Assembly (NCBI RefSeq): GCF_001552635.1
Contig: NZ_BCRO01000051.1
Coordinates: 1 to 64,000, forward strand
Length of the DNA: 64,000 bases
Direction of reading: 5' to 3'
Source: Actinomadura hibisca NBRC 15177
GTDB lineage: Bacteria; Actinomycetota; Actinomycetes; Streptosporangiales; Streptosporangiaceae
Both the position numbers and the translations under genes were made by a program. The first letter of the stretch is position 1, and the number at the start of each line of letters is the position of its first letter. Below, in pieces: positions 27,810 through 37,056 of the stretch. The notes below the pieces were generated by a model that was not told the DNA's origin, made no database searches, and saw only the letters and a list, made by a program, of their open reading frames with translations.

Positions 27810-28331
27810 ATGGAGCATCCCGACCGCGTCGACGAGCACGTGGCCCGCTGGCGGCCCGTCCTGCCCGACCTCGACCCCGACGTGGAGGGCGCCGTCACCC
27901 GGCTGCACTTCCTGTCGGCCCACCTGCGCCGCCACAAGGAGCAGGCGCTCGCCGACCGCGACCTGCCCCGCCACGAGTTCGAGACCCTGCACGCGCTGGC
28001 CGGGCGCGGTGGCCGGGCCGCGCCCTCGCAACTGGCCGCCGACCTGGGGATGCCGCCCAACTCGGTCACCGGCCGCCTGGACGCCCTCGACCGCCGCGGC
28101 CACGTCCGCCGCACCCCCTCGCCCACCGACCGCCGCCGCGTGGACGTCGAGCTCACCGACTCCGGCCGCGCCGCCTGGCTCGGCGCGATGGACGCCCTGG
28201 GCCACGAGGAGGACCGCCTGCTGGCGGCCCTCGACCCGGCCGAGCGCCGCCTGCTGTCGGACCTGCTGCGCCGCGTCCTGCTCCGCGCCGACCGGCGGGA
28301 CGGTCAGGAGGCGGCGGGGACGGTCTCGTAG
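27810..28331 (+). CDS. MarR family transcriptional regulator
   Basis: A 173-residue winged-helix regulator: SQLAADLGMPPNSVTGRLDAL is the recognition helix region and RRTPSPTDRRRVDVELTDSG the wing. ATG 27810 follows GGGAGGTAAGG. Divergent arrangement with the MFS gene suggests local repression. The 3' end overlaps the convergent monooxygenase gene by 28 nt. Confidence 0.88.
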   Translation: MEHPDRVDEHVARWRPVLPDLDPDVEGAVTRLHFLSAHLRRHKEQALADRDLPRHEFETLHALAGRGGRAAPSQLAADLGMPPNSVTGRLDALDRRGHVRRTPSPTDRRRVDVELTDSGRAAWLGAMDALGHEEDRLLAALDPAERRLLSDLLRRVLLRADRRDGQEAAGTVS

Positions 28332-29491
28332 TCCTTGAGGTCGATCGAGGTCGCCGCCTTGTTGGCCAGCTTGTCCAGCACCCGCAGGAGCGGCCCGGCG
28401 GTCAGCACCTTGTAGGTCCGGGTGCGGTTGCGCAGGGCCCGCGCGCTCTTCGGCGCGAAGAACGGCCCGGCGCCGCCCGCGACCCGCTGGCACGCGGTGA
28501 CGAACTTCTTGATCTCCCGCTCGTAGGCCGCGAACGCCGCCGCGTGGTCACCGCGCGCCGCCGCCAGCTCGCCCGCCAGCACGTAGGCGCACACGACCGC
28601 GAGCCCGGTGCCCATCCCGCCGAAGGTCGCGCCGTACCCGGCGTCGCCCAACAGCGCCACGCGCCCCTTCGTCCAGGAGTCCATCCGGACGACGCTGACG
28701 GAGTCCATGTAGAAGTACGGCGTGTCGGCCAGGTCGCGCAGCAGCTCGTCGGCGTGCCAGCCCATGCCCGCCATGGCCTCGGCCAGCACGCGCTTCTGGC
28801 CCTCGGTGTCGCGGTGGTGGACGGCCGGGCGGTCGCCCGCGAACACGCACATGACGTTGGCCTTGGCGTCGCCGTCCAGCGGGGCGACCGAGACGCCCCG
28901 GCCGACCTCGCTGTAGACGCGCGTGGCGCCCGACAGCCCGAGCCGGTTGGGCGCGTCGAAGATCGCGACGTGGTGGCCGGTGTCGCGGACGAACCGCGAC
29001 TCCTCGCCGAACGCCAGCCGCCGCACGTTGGAGTGCAGCCCGTCGGCCCCCACCACCAGGTCGAACGTGCGGGGCGCGCCGCGCTCGAAGGTCACCCGCA
29101 CCCCGTCGCCGGTCTCGGTCAGCGAGGCGATCGAGTCGTCGAAGACGTACTCGGCGCGGTCGCGCGTCCGCTCGTACAGGATGCGCGCCAGGTCGCCGCG
29201 CTGGATCTCGACCTCGCCGCCGGTGAACCAGGCGGGCAGGCCGACCATCGTCCGGCCGTCGGCGTCGATGAGGTCGAGCGCCCCGCCGTGGGTCTGGTGG
29301 GCGCGGATCTCGTCCAGGACGCCCATCCGCTCCAGGACGGTCAGGTGCACCTCGCCCCGGAAGTCCACGGCCTGCCCGCCCTCGCGGATCCCGGACGCGC
29401 GCTCCACCACCGTCACCTCGAAGCCGTGCCGCGTCAGCCAGTAGGCCAGCGCCGGACCCGCGATGCTCGCGCCGGAGATCAGAACCTTCAT
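28304..29491 (-). CDS. FAD-dependent monooxygenase
   Basis: A 395-residue flavoprotein of the PHBH group. The FAD-binding motif VLISGASIAGPALAYWL is at residues 3-19, DLVVGADGLHSNVRR is the NADPH/FAD motif, and RVALLGDAGYGATFGGMG is the second FAD motif. Such enzymes hydroxylate aromatics or modify antibiotics. The start is ATG 29491 behind GAGGGA. A recently lost or foreign partner is not evident. The substrate is unknown. Confidence 0.9.
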   Translation of the reverse strand: MKVLISGASIAGPALAYWLTRHGFEVTVVERASGIREGGQAVDFRGEVHLTVLERMGVLDEIRAHQTHGGALDLIDADGRTMVGLPAWFTGGEVEIQRGDLARILYERTRDRAEYVFDDSIASLTETGDGVRVTFERGAPRTFDLVVGADGLHSNVRRLAFGEESRFVRDTGHHVAIFDAPNRLGLSGATRVYSEVGRGVSVAPLDGDAKANVMCVFAGDRPAVHHRDTEGQKRVLAEAMAGMGWHADELLRDLADTPYFYMDSVSVVRMDSWTKGRVALLGDAGYGATFGGMGTGLAVVCAYVLAGELAAARGDHAAAFAAYEREIKKFVTACQRVAGGAGPFFAPKSARALRNRTRTYKVLTAGPLLRVLDKLANKAATSIDLKDYETVPAAS

Positions 29492-29614
29492 CGTGTGCTC
29501 CCTCGTGCCGTGCCGTCGTTCTCGATGGCATGAGATTCGCGGAGCACGCTGACCGTGCACGCACCATCCGCTGACGCCCACTGACGCGCGGGCCCGCGCG
29601 CGGTCAGCGGCCCG

Positions 29615-30559
29615 TCACGGCACCAGCACCAGCCGTCCCCGCAGCCCGCCCTCGGCCAGCAGGTGGTGCGCCTCGACGGCCTTCTCCAACGGCAGCGTGC
29701 GCGCCACGCGCGTCGTCAGCTTTCCTGCGTCCACCAGCGCGGACAGCTCCGCGAGCCGCTCGGAGTCCGCAGTTACCCACACGTTGTGGACAACGATCCC
29801 GCGCAGCGGCGGTGGCACCGAAGGACCGGCGTTGACGGCGACGAACCCGCCCCCACTCCGTACGGCGTCCAGCGCTCCCGCGCCCAGCATCGCCGCGTCC
29901 ACCACGCCGTCCGCGCCACCGGGCACCAGTCCGCGCACCGCGTCGCCGACGTGCTCGCCGCGCGGCACGAACGACTCCGCGCCCAGCCCCCGCACCAGCT
30001 CCTCATCGTCCGCGCCCGCCTGCGCGACCACCCGCAACCCCCGCTGCGCCGCCAGTTCGACCACGTACCCGCCCACCGCGCCCGCCGCGCCCGTGACCAG
30101 CACCGTCGCGCCCGCGGGCAGGTCGAGCAGCGCGAGCGACCGCAACGCCGTCAGCCCGTTTAGCGGGAGCGTCGCCGCGTGCACCGCGTCCACACTCTCC
30201 GGCGCGGCCGCCACCGCCGCCACGTCCAGCACGACCGCCTCGGCGTAGGTCCCGAGCGGCACGTCCAGCCGGTCCCGCAGCCCGATGACCTCGTCCCCGG
30301 CCGCGAACCGGGTGACGCCCGCGCCGACCGCCTCCACGATCCCCGCCACGTCCCAGCCGATCCCGAACTCCGGCCGCGCGCCCGCCGACAGCAGCCCGCC
30401 CTCGGCCAGCACCCCCGCCCGGGTGAGGGCGTCCACCGGGTTGACCGCCGCCGCGGCCACCTTGATCCGCACCTGCCCCGGCCCCGGGACGGGCCTGGGC
30501 GCCTCCACCGGCTCCAGCGCCTCCGGCCCGCCGAACGACCTCACCACGACAGCACGCAT
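29615..30559 (-). CDS. Zinc-type/quinone oxidoreductase (NADP-dependent MDR)
   Basis: A 314-residue medium-chain dehydrogenase/reductase of the quinone-reductase subgroup: GPGQVRIKVAAAAVNPVDALTR, GIGWDVAGIVEAVG and the nucleotide motif VLVTGAAGAVGGYVVELAAQ. It lacks the structural zinc cysteines. It is divergent from an HxlR regulator, an arrangement common for redox- or aldehyde-responsive pairs. Confidence 0.88.
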   Translation of the reverse strand: MRAVVVRSFGGPEALEPVEAPRPVPGPGQVRIKVAAAAVNPVDALTRAGVLAEGGLLSAGARPEFGIGWDVAGIVEAVGAGVTRFAAGDEVIGLRDRLDVPLGTYAEAVVLDVAAVAAAPESVDAVHAATLPLNGLTALRSLALLDLPAGATVLVTGAAGAVGGYVVELAAQRGLRVVAQAGADDEELVRGLGAESFVPRGEHVGDAVRGLVPGGADGVVDAAMLGAGALDAVRSGGGFVAVNAGPSVPPPLRGIVVHNVWVTADSERLAELSALVDAGKLTTRVARTLPLEKAVEAHHLLAEGGLRGRLVLVP

Positions 30560-30683
30560 GACAGAACTCCTGCTCAGGAAGGGGATGTGCGGGAAAGCCC
30601 CCGCGCGTCCCACCCTCACCGGAAGATCGGTCTGTCGGAAGTAGTTACCTGGAAGTGCGTTCGGCACGCCGAGGGGAGCACCC

Positions 30684-31097
30684 GTGACGACCATGACCGC
30701 CGCGCAGCGCCGCGCCCGCGCCAAGGCCGAGTTCGAGGAGTACATGGCCGCCTGCCCCACCCAGCAGCTCATGGCCACCCTCGGCAACAAGTGGTCCTCG
30801 ATGCTCCTGCTCCGCCTGGCCGACGGGCCGCGCCGCCACGCCGACCTCGCCCGCGCCGTCCCCGGCGTCAGCGCCAAGATGCTCACCCAGACGCTGCGGC
30901 TGCTGGAGCGCGACGGGTTCGTCGCGCGCACGATCACGCCGTCGGTCCCCGTCCAGGTGGACTACGCGCTCACCGGCCTCGGCGAGAGCGTGCTGCCCCT
31001 CGTCGAGCACGTCCGCGACTGGGCCGACCGGTACATCGACGACGTCCACGCAGCCAGGAGCCGCTACGACGCCGAAGCGGCGGACGGCGGTCGCTAG
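30684..31097 (+). CDS. HxlR family transcriptional regulator
   Basis: A 137-residue winged-helix protein: CPTQQLMATLGNKWSSMLLL, RHADLARAVPGVSAKMLTQT and LRLLERDGFVARTI. The single Cys24, just ahead of the HTH, matches the sensory cysteine of YodB/QorR-type HxlR regulators, so redox or electrophile sensing is plausible. The GTG start at 30684 follows GAGGGGAG. The adjacent oxidoreductase is the likely target. Confidence 0.9.
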   Translation: MTTMTAAQRRARAKAEFEEYMAACPTQQLMATLGNKWSSMLLLRLADGPRRHADLARAVPGVSAKMLTQTLRLLERDGFVARTITPSVPVQVDYALTGLGESVLPLVEHVRDWADRYIDDVHAARSRYDAEAADGGR

Positions 31098-31107
31098 GCT
31101 GAGCGCC

Positions 31108-31266
31108 ATGAAGAAGTGGGAATACGCAACGGTGCCCCTGCTCGTCCACGCCACGAAGCAGATCCTCGACAACTGGGGCCAGGACGGCTGGGAACTGGTC
31201 ACTGTCCTGCCGGGCCCGAACCCGGAGAACCTCGTGGCCTACTTCAAGCGCGAAGTGGAGCAGTGA
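31108..31266 (+). CDS. DUF4177 domain protein
   Basis: A 52-residue protein with the DUF4177 pattern KKWEYATVPL, then LDNWGQDGWELVTVLP and VAYFKRE. ATG 31108; the TGA falls just before the RidA start, so the two are coupled. This small gene precedes the RidA gene in related actinomycetes. The function is unknown. Confidence 0.85.
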   Translation: MKKWEYATVPLLVHATKQILDNWGQDGWELVTVLPGPNPENLVAYFKREVEQ

Positions 31267-31268
31267 CC

Positions 31269-31730
31269 GTGAGCGCCCCCGAGGACCGCCTGTGCGAGCT
31301 GGGCCTGGAGCTGCCCGACGTCGCCGCGCCCCTGGCGTCCTACGTCCCCACCGCGCGGACGGGCTCGCTGGTGTACACCGCCGGGCAGCTCCCGCTGGTC
31401 AAGGGCGAGCTGCCGGTCACCGGCAAGGTGGGCGCCGAGGTGACCGCCGAGCAGGCCGCCGAACAGGCCCGGGTCTGCGCGCTGAACGCGATCGCCGCCG
31501 TCAAGGCCGAGATCGGGGACCTCGCGAAGGTGGTCCGGATCGTCAAGGTCGTCGGGTTCGTGGCCAGCGCCCCGGACTTCTACGGCCAGCCGCAGGTGAT
31601 CAACGGCGCCAGCGACCTGCTGGGCGAGGTGTTCGGCGACGCGGGCGTGCACGCGCGCAGCGCCGTCGGCGTGAGCGTGCTGCCGCGCAACGCGCCCGTC
31701 GAGGTCGAGCTGATCGTCGAGGTGTCCTGA
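31269..31730 (+). CDS. RidA family protein
   Basis: A 153-residue RidA/YjgF-YER057c-like protein: [37 protein letters not shown] and [20 protein letters not shown]. RidA proteins hydrolyse reactive enamine/imine intermediates, but many lack the critical Arg; here an Arg is present in HARSAVG. GTG 31269 (8 nt after GGAG) is preferred to GTG 31263. The position corresponds to Rv3678c upstream of the MBL-fold gene. Confidence 0.9.
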   Translation: MSAPEDRLCELGLELPDVAAPLASYVPTARTGSLVYTAGQLPLVKGELPVTGKVGAEVTAEQAAEQARVCALNAIAAVKAEIGDLAKVVRIVKVVGFVASAPDFYGQPQVINGASDLLGEVFGDAGVHARSAVGVSVLPRNAPVEVELIVEVS

Positions 31731-31839
31731 GCCGTCCGGGGCCCGCCCCGGCCGCCGGGGCGGGCTTCGGGGGTCTTGACGGAACGCCATTCGGTATGTC
31801 CGAATTGGCCGCCATGAGCATCACACGTCAGGCCCGCCG

Positions 31840-32688
31840 ATGGTGAACGGGCTGAAGCTGCCCGCCGAGTGGCGCGGGCGGATCGAGGACATCCTCGCCG
31901 GGCGCGCCGAGCCGGCGTCGGCCCGGCACGCCGCCACCGTCGTCGTGTTGCGCGACCACCCCGAGCATGGCCTCCAGGCGTTCATGTTGCGCCGCGTGTC
32001 GTCGATGGCGTTCGCGCCCGGCGCGTACGTGTTCCCCGGCGGTTCGGTGGACCCGCGCGACGGTGACAAGGACCTGGCGTGGTCGGGGCCGTCGCCCGCC
32101 GAGTGGGGCGCGGCCTTCAAGGCCGACGAGGCGCTGGCCCGCGAGCTGGTGTGCGCGGCGGTGCGCGAGACGTTCGAGGAGACGCTGGTCCTGCTGGCGG
32201 GCCCGACCGGCGCGTCGGTCGTGGACGACACCCGCGGCGACGACTGGGAGGCCGACCGGCAGGCGCTGCTGGACCGCTCCCTGTCGTTCGGGGAGTTCCT
32301 GGACCGCCGGGGCCTGGTGTTGCGCGCCGACCTGCTGCGGCCCTGGACGCACTGGATCACCCCGGCGATCGAGCCCAAGCGCTACGACACCCGCTTCTTC
32401 GTCGCCGCCATACCGGCCGGGCAGCGGGCCCGGGACGTCAGCACCGAGGCCGACCGCGTCGCCTGGGTGAAGCCCGCAGAGGCCGCCGCGCGTGCCCGCG
32501 CGGGGGAGTGGTTCATGTTGCCGCCGACGCTGGCGACGCTGACCGAACTGGCCGAGTTCGAGACCGTCGCCGAGGTGCTGGCCGCGCCGCGCGAGATCAC
32601 CGTGCACGAGCCCAAGGCCGAGATCATCGACGGCGAGGCGTACCTCGTCCTGCCTGAGAACGCCAGCCATCACTATCCGCAGGGGTGA
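31840..32688 (+). CDS. NUDIX hydrolase (NUDT19-like)
   Basis: A 282-residue NUDIX protein. The box runs from [10 protein letters not shown] through [18 protein letters not shown], with an insert between the two halves as in NUDT19-type CoA diphosphatases. The second half ([18 protein letters not shown]) fits that subgroup. The stop overlaps the MBL-fold start. Confidence 0.85.
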   Translation: MVNGLKLPAEWRGRIEDILAGRAEPASARHAATVVVLRDHPEHGLQAFMLRRVSSMAFAPGAYVFPGGSVDPRDGDKDLAWSGPSPAEWGAAFKADEALARELVCAAVRETFEETLVLLAGPTGASVVDDTRGDDWEADRQALLDRSLSFGEFLDRRGLVLRADLLRPWTHWITPAIEPKRYDTRFFVAAIPAGQRARDVSTEADRVAWVKPAEAAARARAGEWFMLPPTLATLTELAEFETVAEVLAAPREITVHEPKAEIIDGEAYLVLPENASHHYPQG

Positions 32689-33605
32689 GGGAGATGTGGT
32701 CGCGGCGGCTGAAGCAGGCCGCCGTCCGCAAACTGGTCGGCGGCCCGGCGCTGCGCCACCTGGAGCGGATCGGGTGGAACCCGGTCCGCCATCCCGATCT
32801 CGGCTCGGGCAGGATGGAGCGGGTGAGCGAGATCGACGGGATGGGGACGGAACGGGCGACCTGTGTGCTGGCGCCCAATCCGTCCATGATGACGCTGGAC
32901 GGCACCAACACCTGGATCATCGCCGAGCCCGGCGCCGACCGGGTCGTGGTGGTGGATCCGGGCCCCAAGGACGACGTGCACCTCAAGCGGGTCCTGGCGC
33001 AGGTCGCCGCGCGTGACCAGCGGGTCGGGACGGTGCTGCTGTCCCACCGCCACCCCGACCACTCCGAGGGCGCGGGCCGGTTCGCGGAGCTGGCGGGGGG
33101 CGTGCCCGTCCGGGCCATGGACCCCGCGCACCGGCTGGGCGACGAGGGGCTGGCCGAGGGCGACGTGATCACCACCGGCGGGCTGGAACTGCGGGTCATG
33201 GAGATCCCGGGCCACACCGACGACTCGGTGGCGTTCTGGCTGCCCGCCGACGGCGCGGTCTTCACCGGGGACACCGTGCTCGGCTACGGCAGCACGGTCC
33301 TGGACGGCAGCCTGGGCGACTACCTGGCCACCCTGGACCGCCTGCGCGCGTTCGCCGAGGAGCGGGCCGTCGCGACCCTGCTGCCCGGCCACGGCCCGCG
33401 CCTGGACGACCCGATCGCCGTCCTGGACCAGTACATCGGGCACCGCCGCGAGCGGCTGGCGCAGGTGGAGGCGGCCGTGGCGACCGGGGCGCGCACGGCA
33501 CGGGAGGTCGTCGAGATCGTCTACGCCGACGTGGACCCCAAGTTGTGGCCCGCCGCCGAGTGGTCGGTGCAGGCGCAGCTGGACTACCTCGCCCGACGCG
33601 GGTAG
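32685..33605 (+). CDS. MBL-fold hydrolase (LACTB2-like)
   Basis: A 306-residue metallo-beta-lactamase-fold protein with the zinc motif SHRHPDHSEG, a later His in IPGHTDDS, the Asp in FTGDTVLG and LLPGHGP. A C-terminal winged-helix-like segment follows, as in LACTB2/ribonuclease-like enzymes. The start GTG 32685 overlaps the NUDIX stop by 4 nt. It corresponds to Rv3677c, next to crp. Confidence 0.88.
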   Translation: MREMWSRRLKQAAVRKLVGGPALRHLERIGWNPVRHPDLGSGRMERVSEIDGMGTERATCVLAPNPSMMTLDGTNTWIIAEPGADRVVVVDPGPKDDVHLKRVLAQVAARDQRVGTVLLSHRHPDHSEGAGRFAELAGGVPVRAMDPAHRLGDEGLAEGDVITTGGLELRVMEIPGHTDDSVAFWLPADGAVFTGDTVLGYGSTVLDGSLGDYLATLDRLRAFAEERAVATLLPGHGPRLDDPIAVLDQYIGHRRERLAQVEAAVATGARTAREVVEIVYADVDPKLWPAAEWSVQAQLDYLARRG

Positions 33606-33639
33606 CCGCCCGGCTCCCGGCCGCCCGCGCGGCCGGGGC

Positions 33640-34326
33640 CTACTTGGAGCGCTTGCGCAGGCGCTCGATGTCGAGGATGACGACGGCGCGCGCCTCGATC
33701 CGCAGCCAGTTGCGCTGCGCGAAGTCGGCGAGGGCCTTGTTGACGGTCTCCCGGGAGGCGCCGACGAGCTGCGCCAGCTCCTCCTGGGTGAGGTCGTGGT
33801 GCACGTGCAGCCCGGCCTCCGACGGCTGGCCGAAGCGCTCGGCCAGGTCCAGCAGGGCCTTGGCGACCCGGCCGGGCACGTCGGTGAAGACCAGGTCGGC
33901 CATCACGTCGTTGGTCTTGCGGAGCCGCTGGGCCAGCGCGCGCAGCAGCTGCACCGCGACCTCCGGGTGGCCGGTCAGCCACGGGCGCAGGTCGTCGTGG
34001 CCCAGTCCGGCCAGCCGGCACTCGGTCACCGCGATCGCGCTGGCGGTGCGGGGCCGCGGGTCGAACAACGACAGCTCGCCGAACATCTCGCTCGGGCCGA
34101 GCACGCTCAGCAGGTTCTCCCGGCCGTCCGGCGCGGTGCGGGTCAGCTTGATCTTGCCTTCGAGGACGACGTACAACCGGTCGCCCGTCTCCCCCTCGTT
34201 GAACAACGTCTGACCGCGGGCGAGCCGCACCTCGGTCACGTTGGCGCGCAGCGCCTTGGCACCCTGCTCGTCCAGGGCCTCGAACAACGGGGCCCGGCTC
34301 AGTACGTCCACGTCGCGGTCGGTCAC
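33640..34326 (-). CDS. crp: Crp/Fnr family regulator (Crp)
   Basis: A 228-residue cAMP-receptor-type regulator. The cyclic-nucleotide domain has FGELSLFDPRPRTASA (phosphate-binding cassette with Glu and Arg) and the HTH is TQEELAQLVGASRETVNKAL. GTG 34326 follows GAGGAGGAG. It sits between the MBL gene and nth as in M. tuberculosis. A Crp-type palindrome lies 31 bp upstream of the start, suggesting autoregulation. It is likely a global regulator of carbon, germination and antibiotic functions. Confidence 0.94.
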   Translation of the reverse strand: MTDRDVDVLSRAPLFEALDEQGAKALRANVTEVRLARGQTLFNEGETGDRLYVVLEGKIKLTRTAPDGRENLLSVLGPSEMFGELSLFDPRPRTASAIAVTECRLAGLGHDDLRPWLTGHPEVAVQLLRALAQRLRKTNDVMADLVFTDVPGRVAKALLDLAERFGQPSEAGLHVHHDLTQEELAQLVGASRETVNKALADFAQRNWLRIEARAVVILDIERLRKRSK

Positions 34327-34357
34327 GCTTCTCCTCCTCGAACACCTACATACATAG

Positions 34358-34373
34358 TGTGACGTACGTCCCA
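34358..34373. promoter_or_regulatory. Crp-type operator upstream of crp
   Basis: TGTGACGTACGTCCCA matches the TGTGA-N6-TCACA consensus of Crp/GlxR at 9 of 10 positions. A TATGTA-like -10 on the minus strand lies just downstream at 34351-34356, so binding could block or activate the crp promoter. Confidence 0.6.
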
Positions 34374-34705
34374 CCGCGTACGTGAAGGCAGGCCCACGGC
34401 GCGCCGCGTCCCGGGCCGGACCCCGCCTCCGCGTGCCTTCGCGCGGCGGCGCGCCCGTCCCGTGGCGGCGTCCCGCAAGCCCCGGGCAGGGACACGCCCG
34501 GCGTCGCACCGCCGGTCCGGCGGAGCACCGTACGCGGGCCGCGCTCTGCCCCGACGCGAACCGCGTGCCGAATCCCGCAGGCCGGCCCGGGTTCGCAGGT
34601 CGCCATGAATCTGTACTCACAGTGTACGGACCATCGGGTGAATGCCGTCACACCAGGTCGGTTCGCCCGCTATCGGACCGGCGGCGGACGCCCTATCGTG
34701 GGCAG
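34374..34705. other. Gene-free stretch between crp and the TetR gene
   Basis: 332 nt between divergent genes. TATCGT at 34694-34699 is placed like a -10 for a leaderless TetR transcript starting at GTG 34706. Otherwise I see no gene or clear hairpin. Confidence 0.4.
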
Positions 34706-35383
34706 GTGGCCCAGTCAGCATCGCGTCGGCTGCCTCGGGGACGGCACGCGCTGTCCCGCGAGGAGGTGGACCGTATCCAGCGCACGCGGCTGTGCGCCGC
34801 GATGGCCGACGTCATGGCCGAGCAGGGATACGTCGCCACCTCCGTCGAGGACGTCCTGAAACGCGCCGGGGTGTCCCGGCAGAGCTTCTACCGGCTGTTC
34901 GACTCCAAGGCCGACTGCTTCATGGCCGCCTTCGACATGGCGGGCGACATCCTGCTGCGCCGGGTGGTGGAGTCCTTCGGCGCCGGCGAGGACGGCCCGC
35001 CGCCGATCGACCGGGACGACGACCCGCCGCACCGGTTCGAGCAGGCGATCACCGCCTACCTCGAAGTGCTGGCCACCGAACTGCCCTTCGCCCGGCTGTT
35101 CCTGGTCGAGGTGTACGCGGCGGGCCCGGAGGCGCTGCGGCGGCGCGGCGAGCTCCAGGCCACCCTCGCCGGCTCGCTGGCCGACCTGATGGGGGTCGCC
35201 GACGAGGCGGGCCGCTTCACCTGCCAGGTGATCGTCGCGGCGACCAGCGCGATGGTGACCGTCCCGGTGGCCGAACGCGACCCCGACCGCCTGCACGCGA
35301 TCGGCCCGGCCATGATCGACCACGTGCGCAACCTCTGGCACGCCGACGCCTTCGGCAAGCACCCCGGCCGCCCGAAACCCTGA
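34706..35383 (+). CDS. TetR family transcriptional regulator
   Basis: A 225-residue TetR-type protein with an HTH at about 20-70 (ADVMAEQGYVATSVEDVLKR then AGVSRQSFYRLFDSKADCF). GTG 34706 has no Shine-Dalgarno but has a -10-like TATCGT 7-12 nt upstream, fitting a leaderless mRNA. The C-terminal part has the PPPIDRDDDPPHRFEQ insert before the ligand domain. Targets are unknown; the neighbour nth is probably unrelated. Confidence 0.85.
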   Translation: MAQSASRRLPRGRHALSREEVDRIQRTRLCAAMADVMAEQGYVATSVEDVLKRAGVSRQSFYRLFDSKADCFMAAFDMAGDILLRRVVESFGAGEDGPPPIDRDDDPPHRFEQAITAYLEVLATELPFARLFLVEVYAAGPEALRRRGELQATLAGSLADLMGVADEAGRFTCQVIVAATSAMVTVPVAERDPDRLHAIGPAMIDHVRNLWHADAFGKHPGRPKP

Positions 35384-35473
35384 CCCGGCGACGCGGGAGC
35401 CGCCCGGCGCGCAGCCACGGCGCGGCGCCTCGTACAACCCCGCTCATGCCGCCCAAGGCTCTACGCTGGCGGC

Positions 35474-36280
35474 ATGGCGACGAACGTGGGGGCGCAGCGG
35501 CGGACCGGCGGGCGCAAGCCGGAGACCCGGCTGGGGATGGTGCGGCGGGCGCGCAAGATCAATCGGGTGCTGGCCGAGGTGTATCCCGAGGCGCACTCCG
35601 AGCTCGACTACGCCGATCCGTTCCAGCTGCTGGTCGCCACCGTCCTGTCGGCGCAGACCACCGACGTGCGCGTCAACATGACCACGCCCGCCCTGTTCGC
35701 CCGGTACCCGACGGCCGAGGACCTGGCCGCCGCCGACCCGGAGGAGCTGGAGGCGATCATCAAGCCGACCGGGTTCTACCGGGCCAAGGCCAAGTCGCTG
35801 CTCGGGCTGGCGGTGGCGCTGCGCGACCGGTTCGGCGGCGAGGTCCCCGGGAAGCTGGAGGACCTGGTCACCCTGCCCGGCGTCGGCCGCAAGACCGCCA
35901 ACGTCGTGCTCGGCAACGCCTTCGGCGTGCCCGGCATCACCGTGGACACCCACTTCGGGCGGCTCGTGCGGCGCTTCGGCTGGACCGACGAGACCGACCC
36001 CGTCAGGGTCGAGCGCGTCATCGCCGACATCTTCCCGCCCAAGGACTGGACGATGTTGTCGCACCGGCTGATCTGGCACGGCCGCCGCATCTGCCACGCG
36101 CGCCGTCCCGCCTGCGGCGTCTGCCCCGTCGCCAAGCTCTGCCCCTCCTACGGCGAGGGGCCGGTGGACGCCGCCGAGGCCGCCAAGCTCGTCAAGGGCC
36201 CGCCGCCCGGCATGGCCGAGCGCGTCGCGCGCGGCCTGCCGGGAAGCAACGGCGGCTCCGGCGGGTTGAAGCAGAAGTGA
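35474..36280 (+). CDS. nth: Endonuclease III
   Basis: A 268-residue DNA glycosylase/AP lyase for oxidised pyrimidines. The helix-hairpin-helix is [13 protein letters not shown] with the catalytic Lys, and the catalytic Asp is in VDTHFGRL. The [4Fe-4S] ligands are C-X6-C-X2-C-X5-C in [17 protein letters not shown]. The N- and C-terminal extensions are basic and Gly/Ser-rich. The stop overlaps the next start by 4 nt. Confidence 0.96.
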   Translation: MATNVGAQRRTGGRKPETRLGMVRRARKINRVLAEVYPEAHSELDYADPFQLLVATVLSAQTTDVRVNMTTPALFARYPTAEDLAAADPEELEAIIKPTGFYRAKAKSLLGLAVALRDRFGGEVPGKLEDLVTLPGVGRKTANVVLGNAFGVPGITVDTHFGRLVRRFGWTDETDPVRVERVIADIFPPKDWTMLSHRLIWHGRRICHARRPACGVCPVAKLCPSYGEGPVDAAEAAKLVKGPPPGMAERVARGLPGSNGGSGGLKQK

Positions 36281-36927
36281 CCCAGACACCCCCCGCCTGG
36301 CTTCGTCCGCTCGTGGACGCCGCCCCGCGGCTCAAGGTCCCCCCGCAGTTGCGGCCGGGGCCGGACGCCCGGCCGGCCGCGGTGCTGATCCTGTTCGGCG
36401 ACGGCACCGACGGGCCCGACGTGCTGCTCACCGAACGCGCCGCGACGCTCAGCGCGCACGCGGGCCAGCCCGCCTTCCCCGGCGGCCGCATCGACCCCGA
36501 GGACGACGGGCCGGTCGACGCCGCGCTGCGCGAGGCGTGGGAGGAGGCCGGCGTCCAGCGCGCCGGCGTGGACGTCCTGACCACGATGCCCGAGCTGTAC
36601 CTGCCGCACAGCCGCCACCGCGTCACGCCCGTGGTGGGCTGGTGGCGGGAGCCGTCGGAGGTCGCGCCCGGCCATCCCGGCGAGGTCGCCACCGTCGCCC
36701 GCGTCCCGATCTCCGACCTGACCGACCCCACCAACCGGCTCACCGTCCGGCACCCGTCGGGCCTGCGCATGGGCCCGGCGTTCCGGGTGGGCGGGATGCT
36801 CGTGTGGGGCTTCACCGCGGGGTTGCTCACCCAGGTGCTGCAAGCCGGTGGCTGGGACCGGCCGTGGGACGCCGGTCACGTCGAGGACCTGCCGCCCGAG
36901 GTGCTGGACCTGGCCTCCCGGGGCTGA
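36277..36927 (+). CDS. NUDIX hydrolase, CoA pyrophosphatase type
   Basis: A 216-residue NUDIX enzyme with the box [20 protein letters not shown] followed by EEAG, and the upstream [19 protein letters not shown] typical of NudL/CoA diphosphatases. It begins at GTG 36277, overlapping the nth stop. The order nth-NUDIX-marP corresponds to Rv3674c-Rv3671c (with Rv3673c missing here). Confidence 0.9.
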   Translation: MTQTPPAWLRPLVDAAPRLKVPPQLRPGPDARPAAVLILFGDGTDGPDVLLTERAATLSAHAGQPAFPGGRIDPEDDGPVDAALREAWEEAGVQRAGVDVLTTMPELYLPHSRHRVTPVVGWWREPSEVAPGHPGEVATVARVPISDLTDPTNRLTVRHPSGLRMGPAFRVGGMLVWGFTAGLLTQVLQAGGWDRPWDAGHVEDLPPEVLDLASRG

Positions 36928-37056
36928 TCACCGGCCGTTCTCATCCCCGGCGGGGAGGGACGGCTCACCGCATCGCCCCCCATGGCTACCCGGAGACGCC
37001 GAATCTGGTACAGCGAGGGGACGTGAACAGGCGCCCGCGCGCTATACGGTGAAGCG

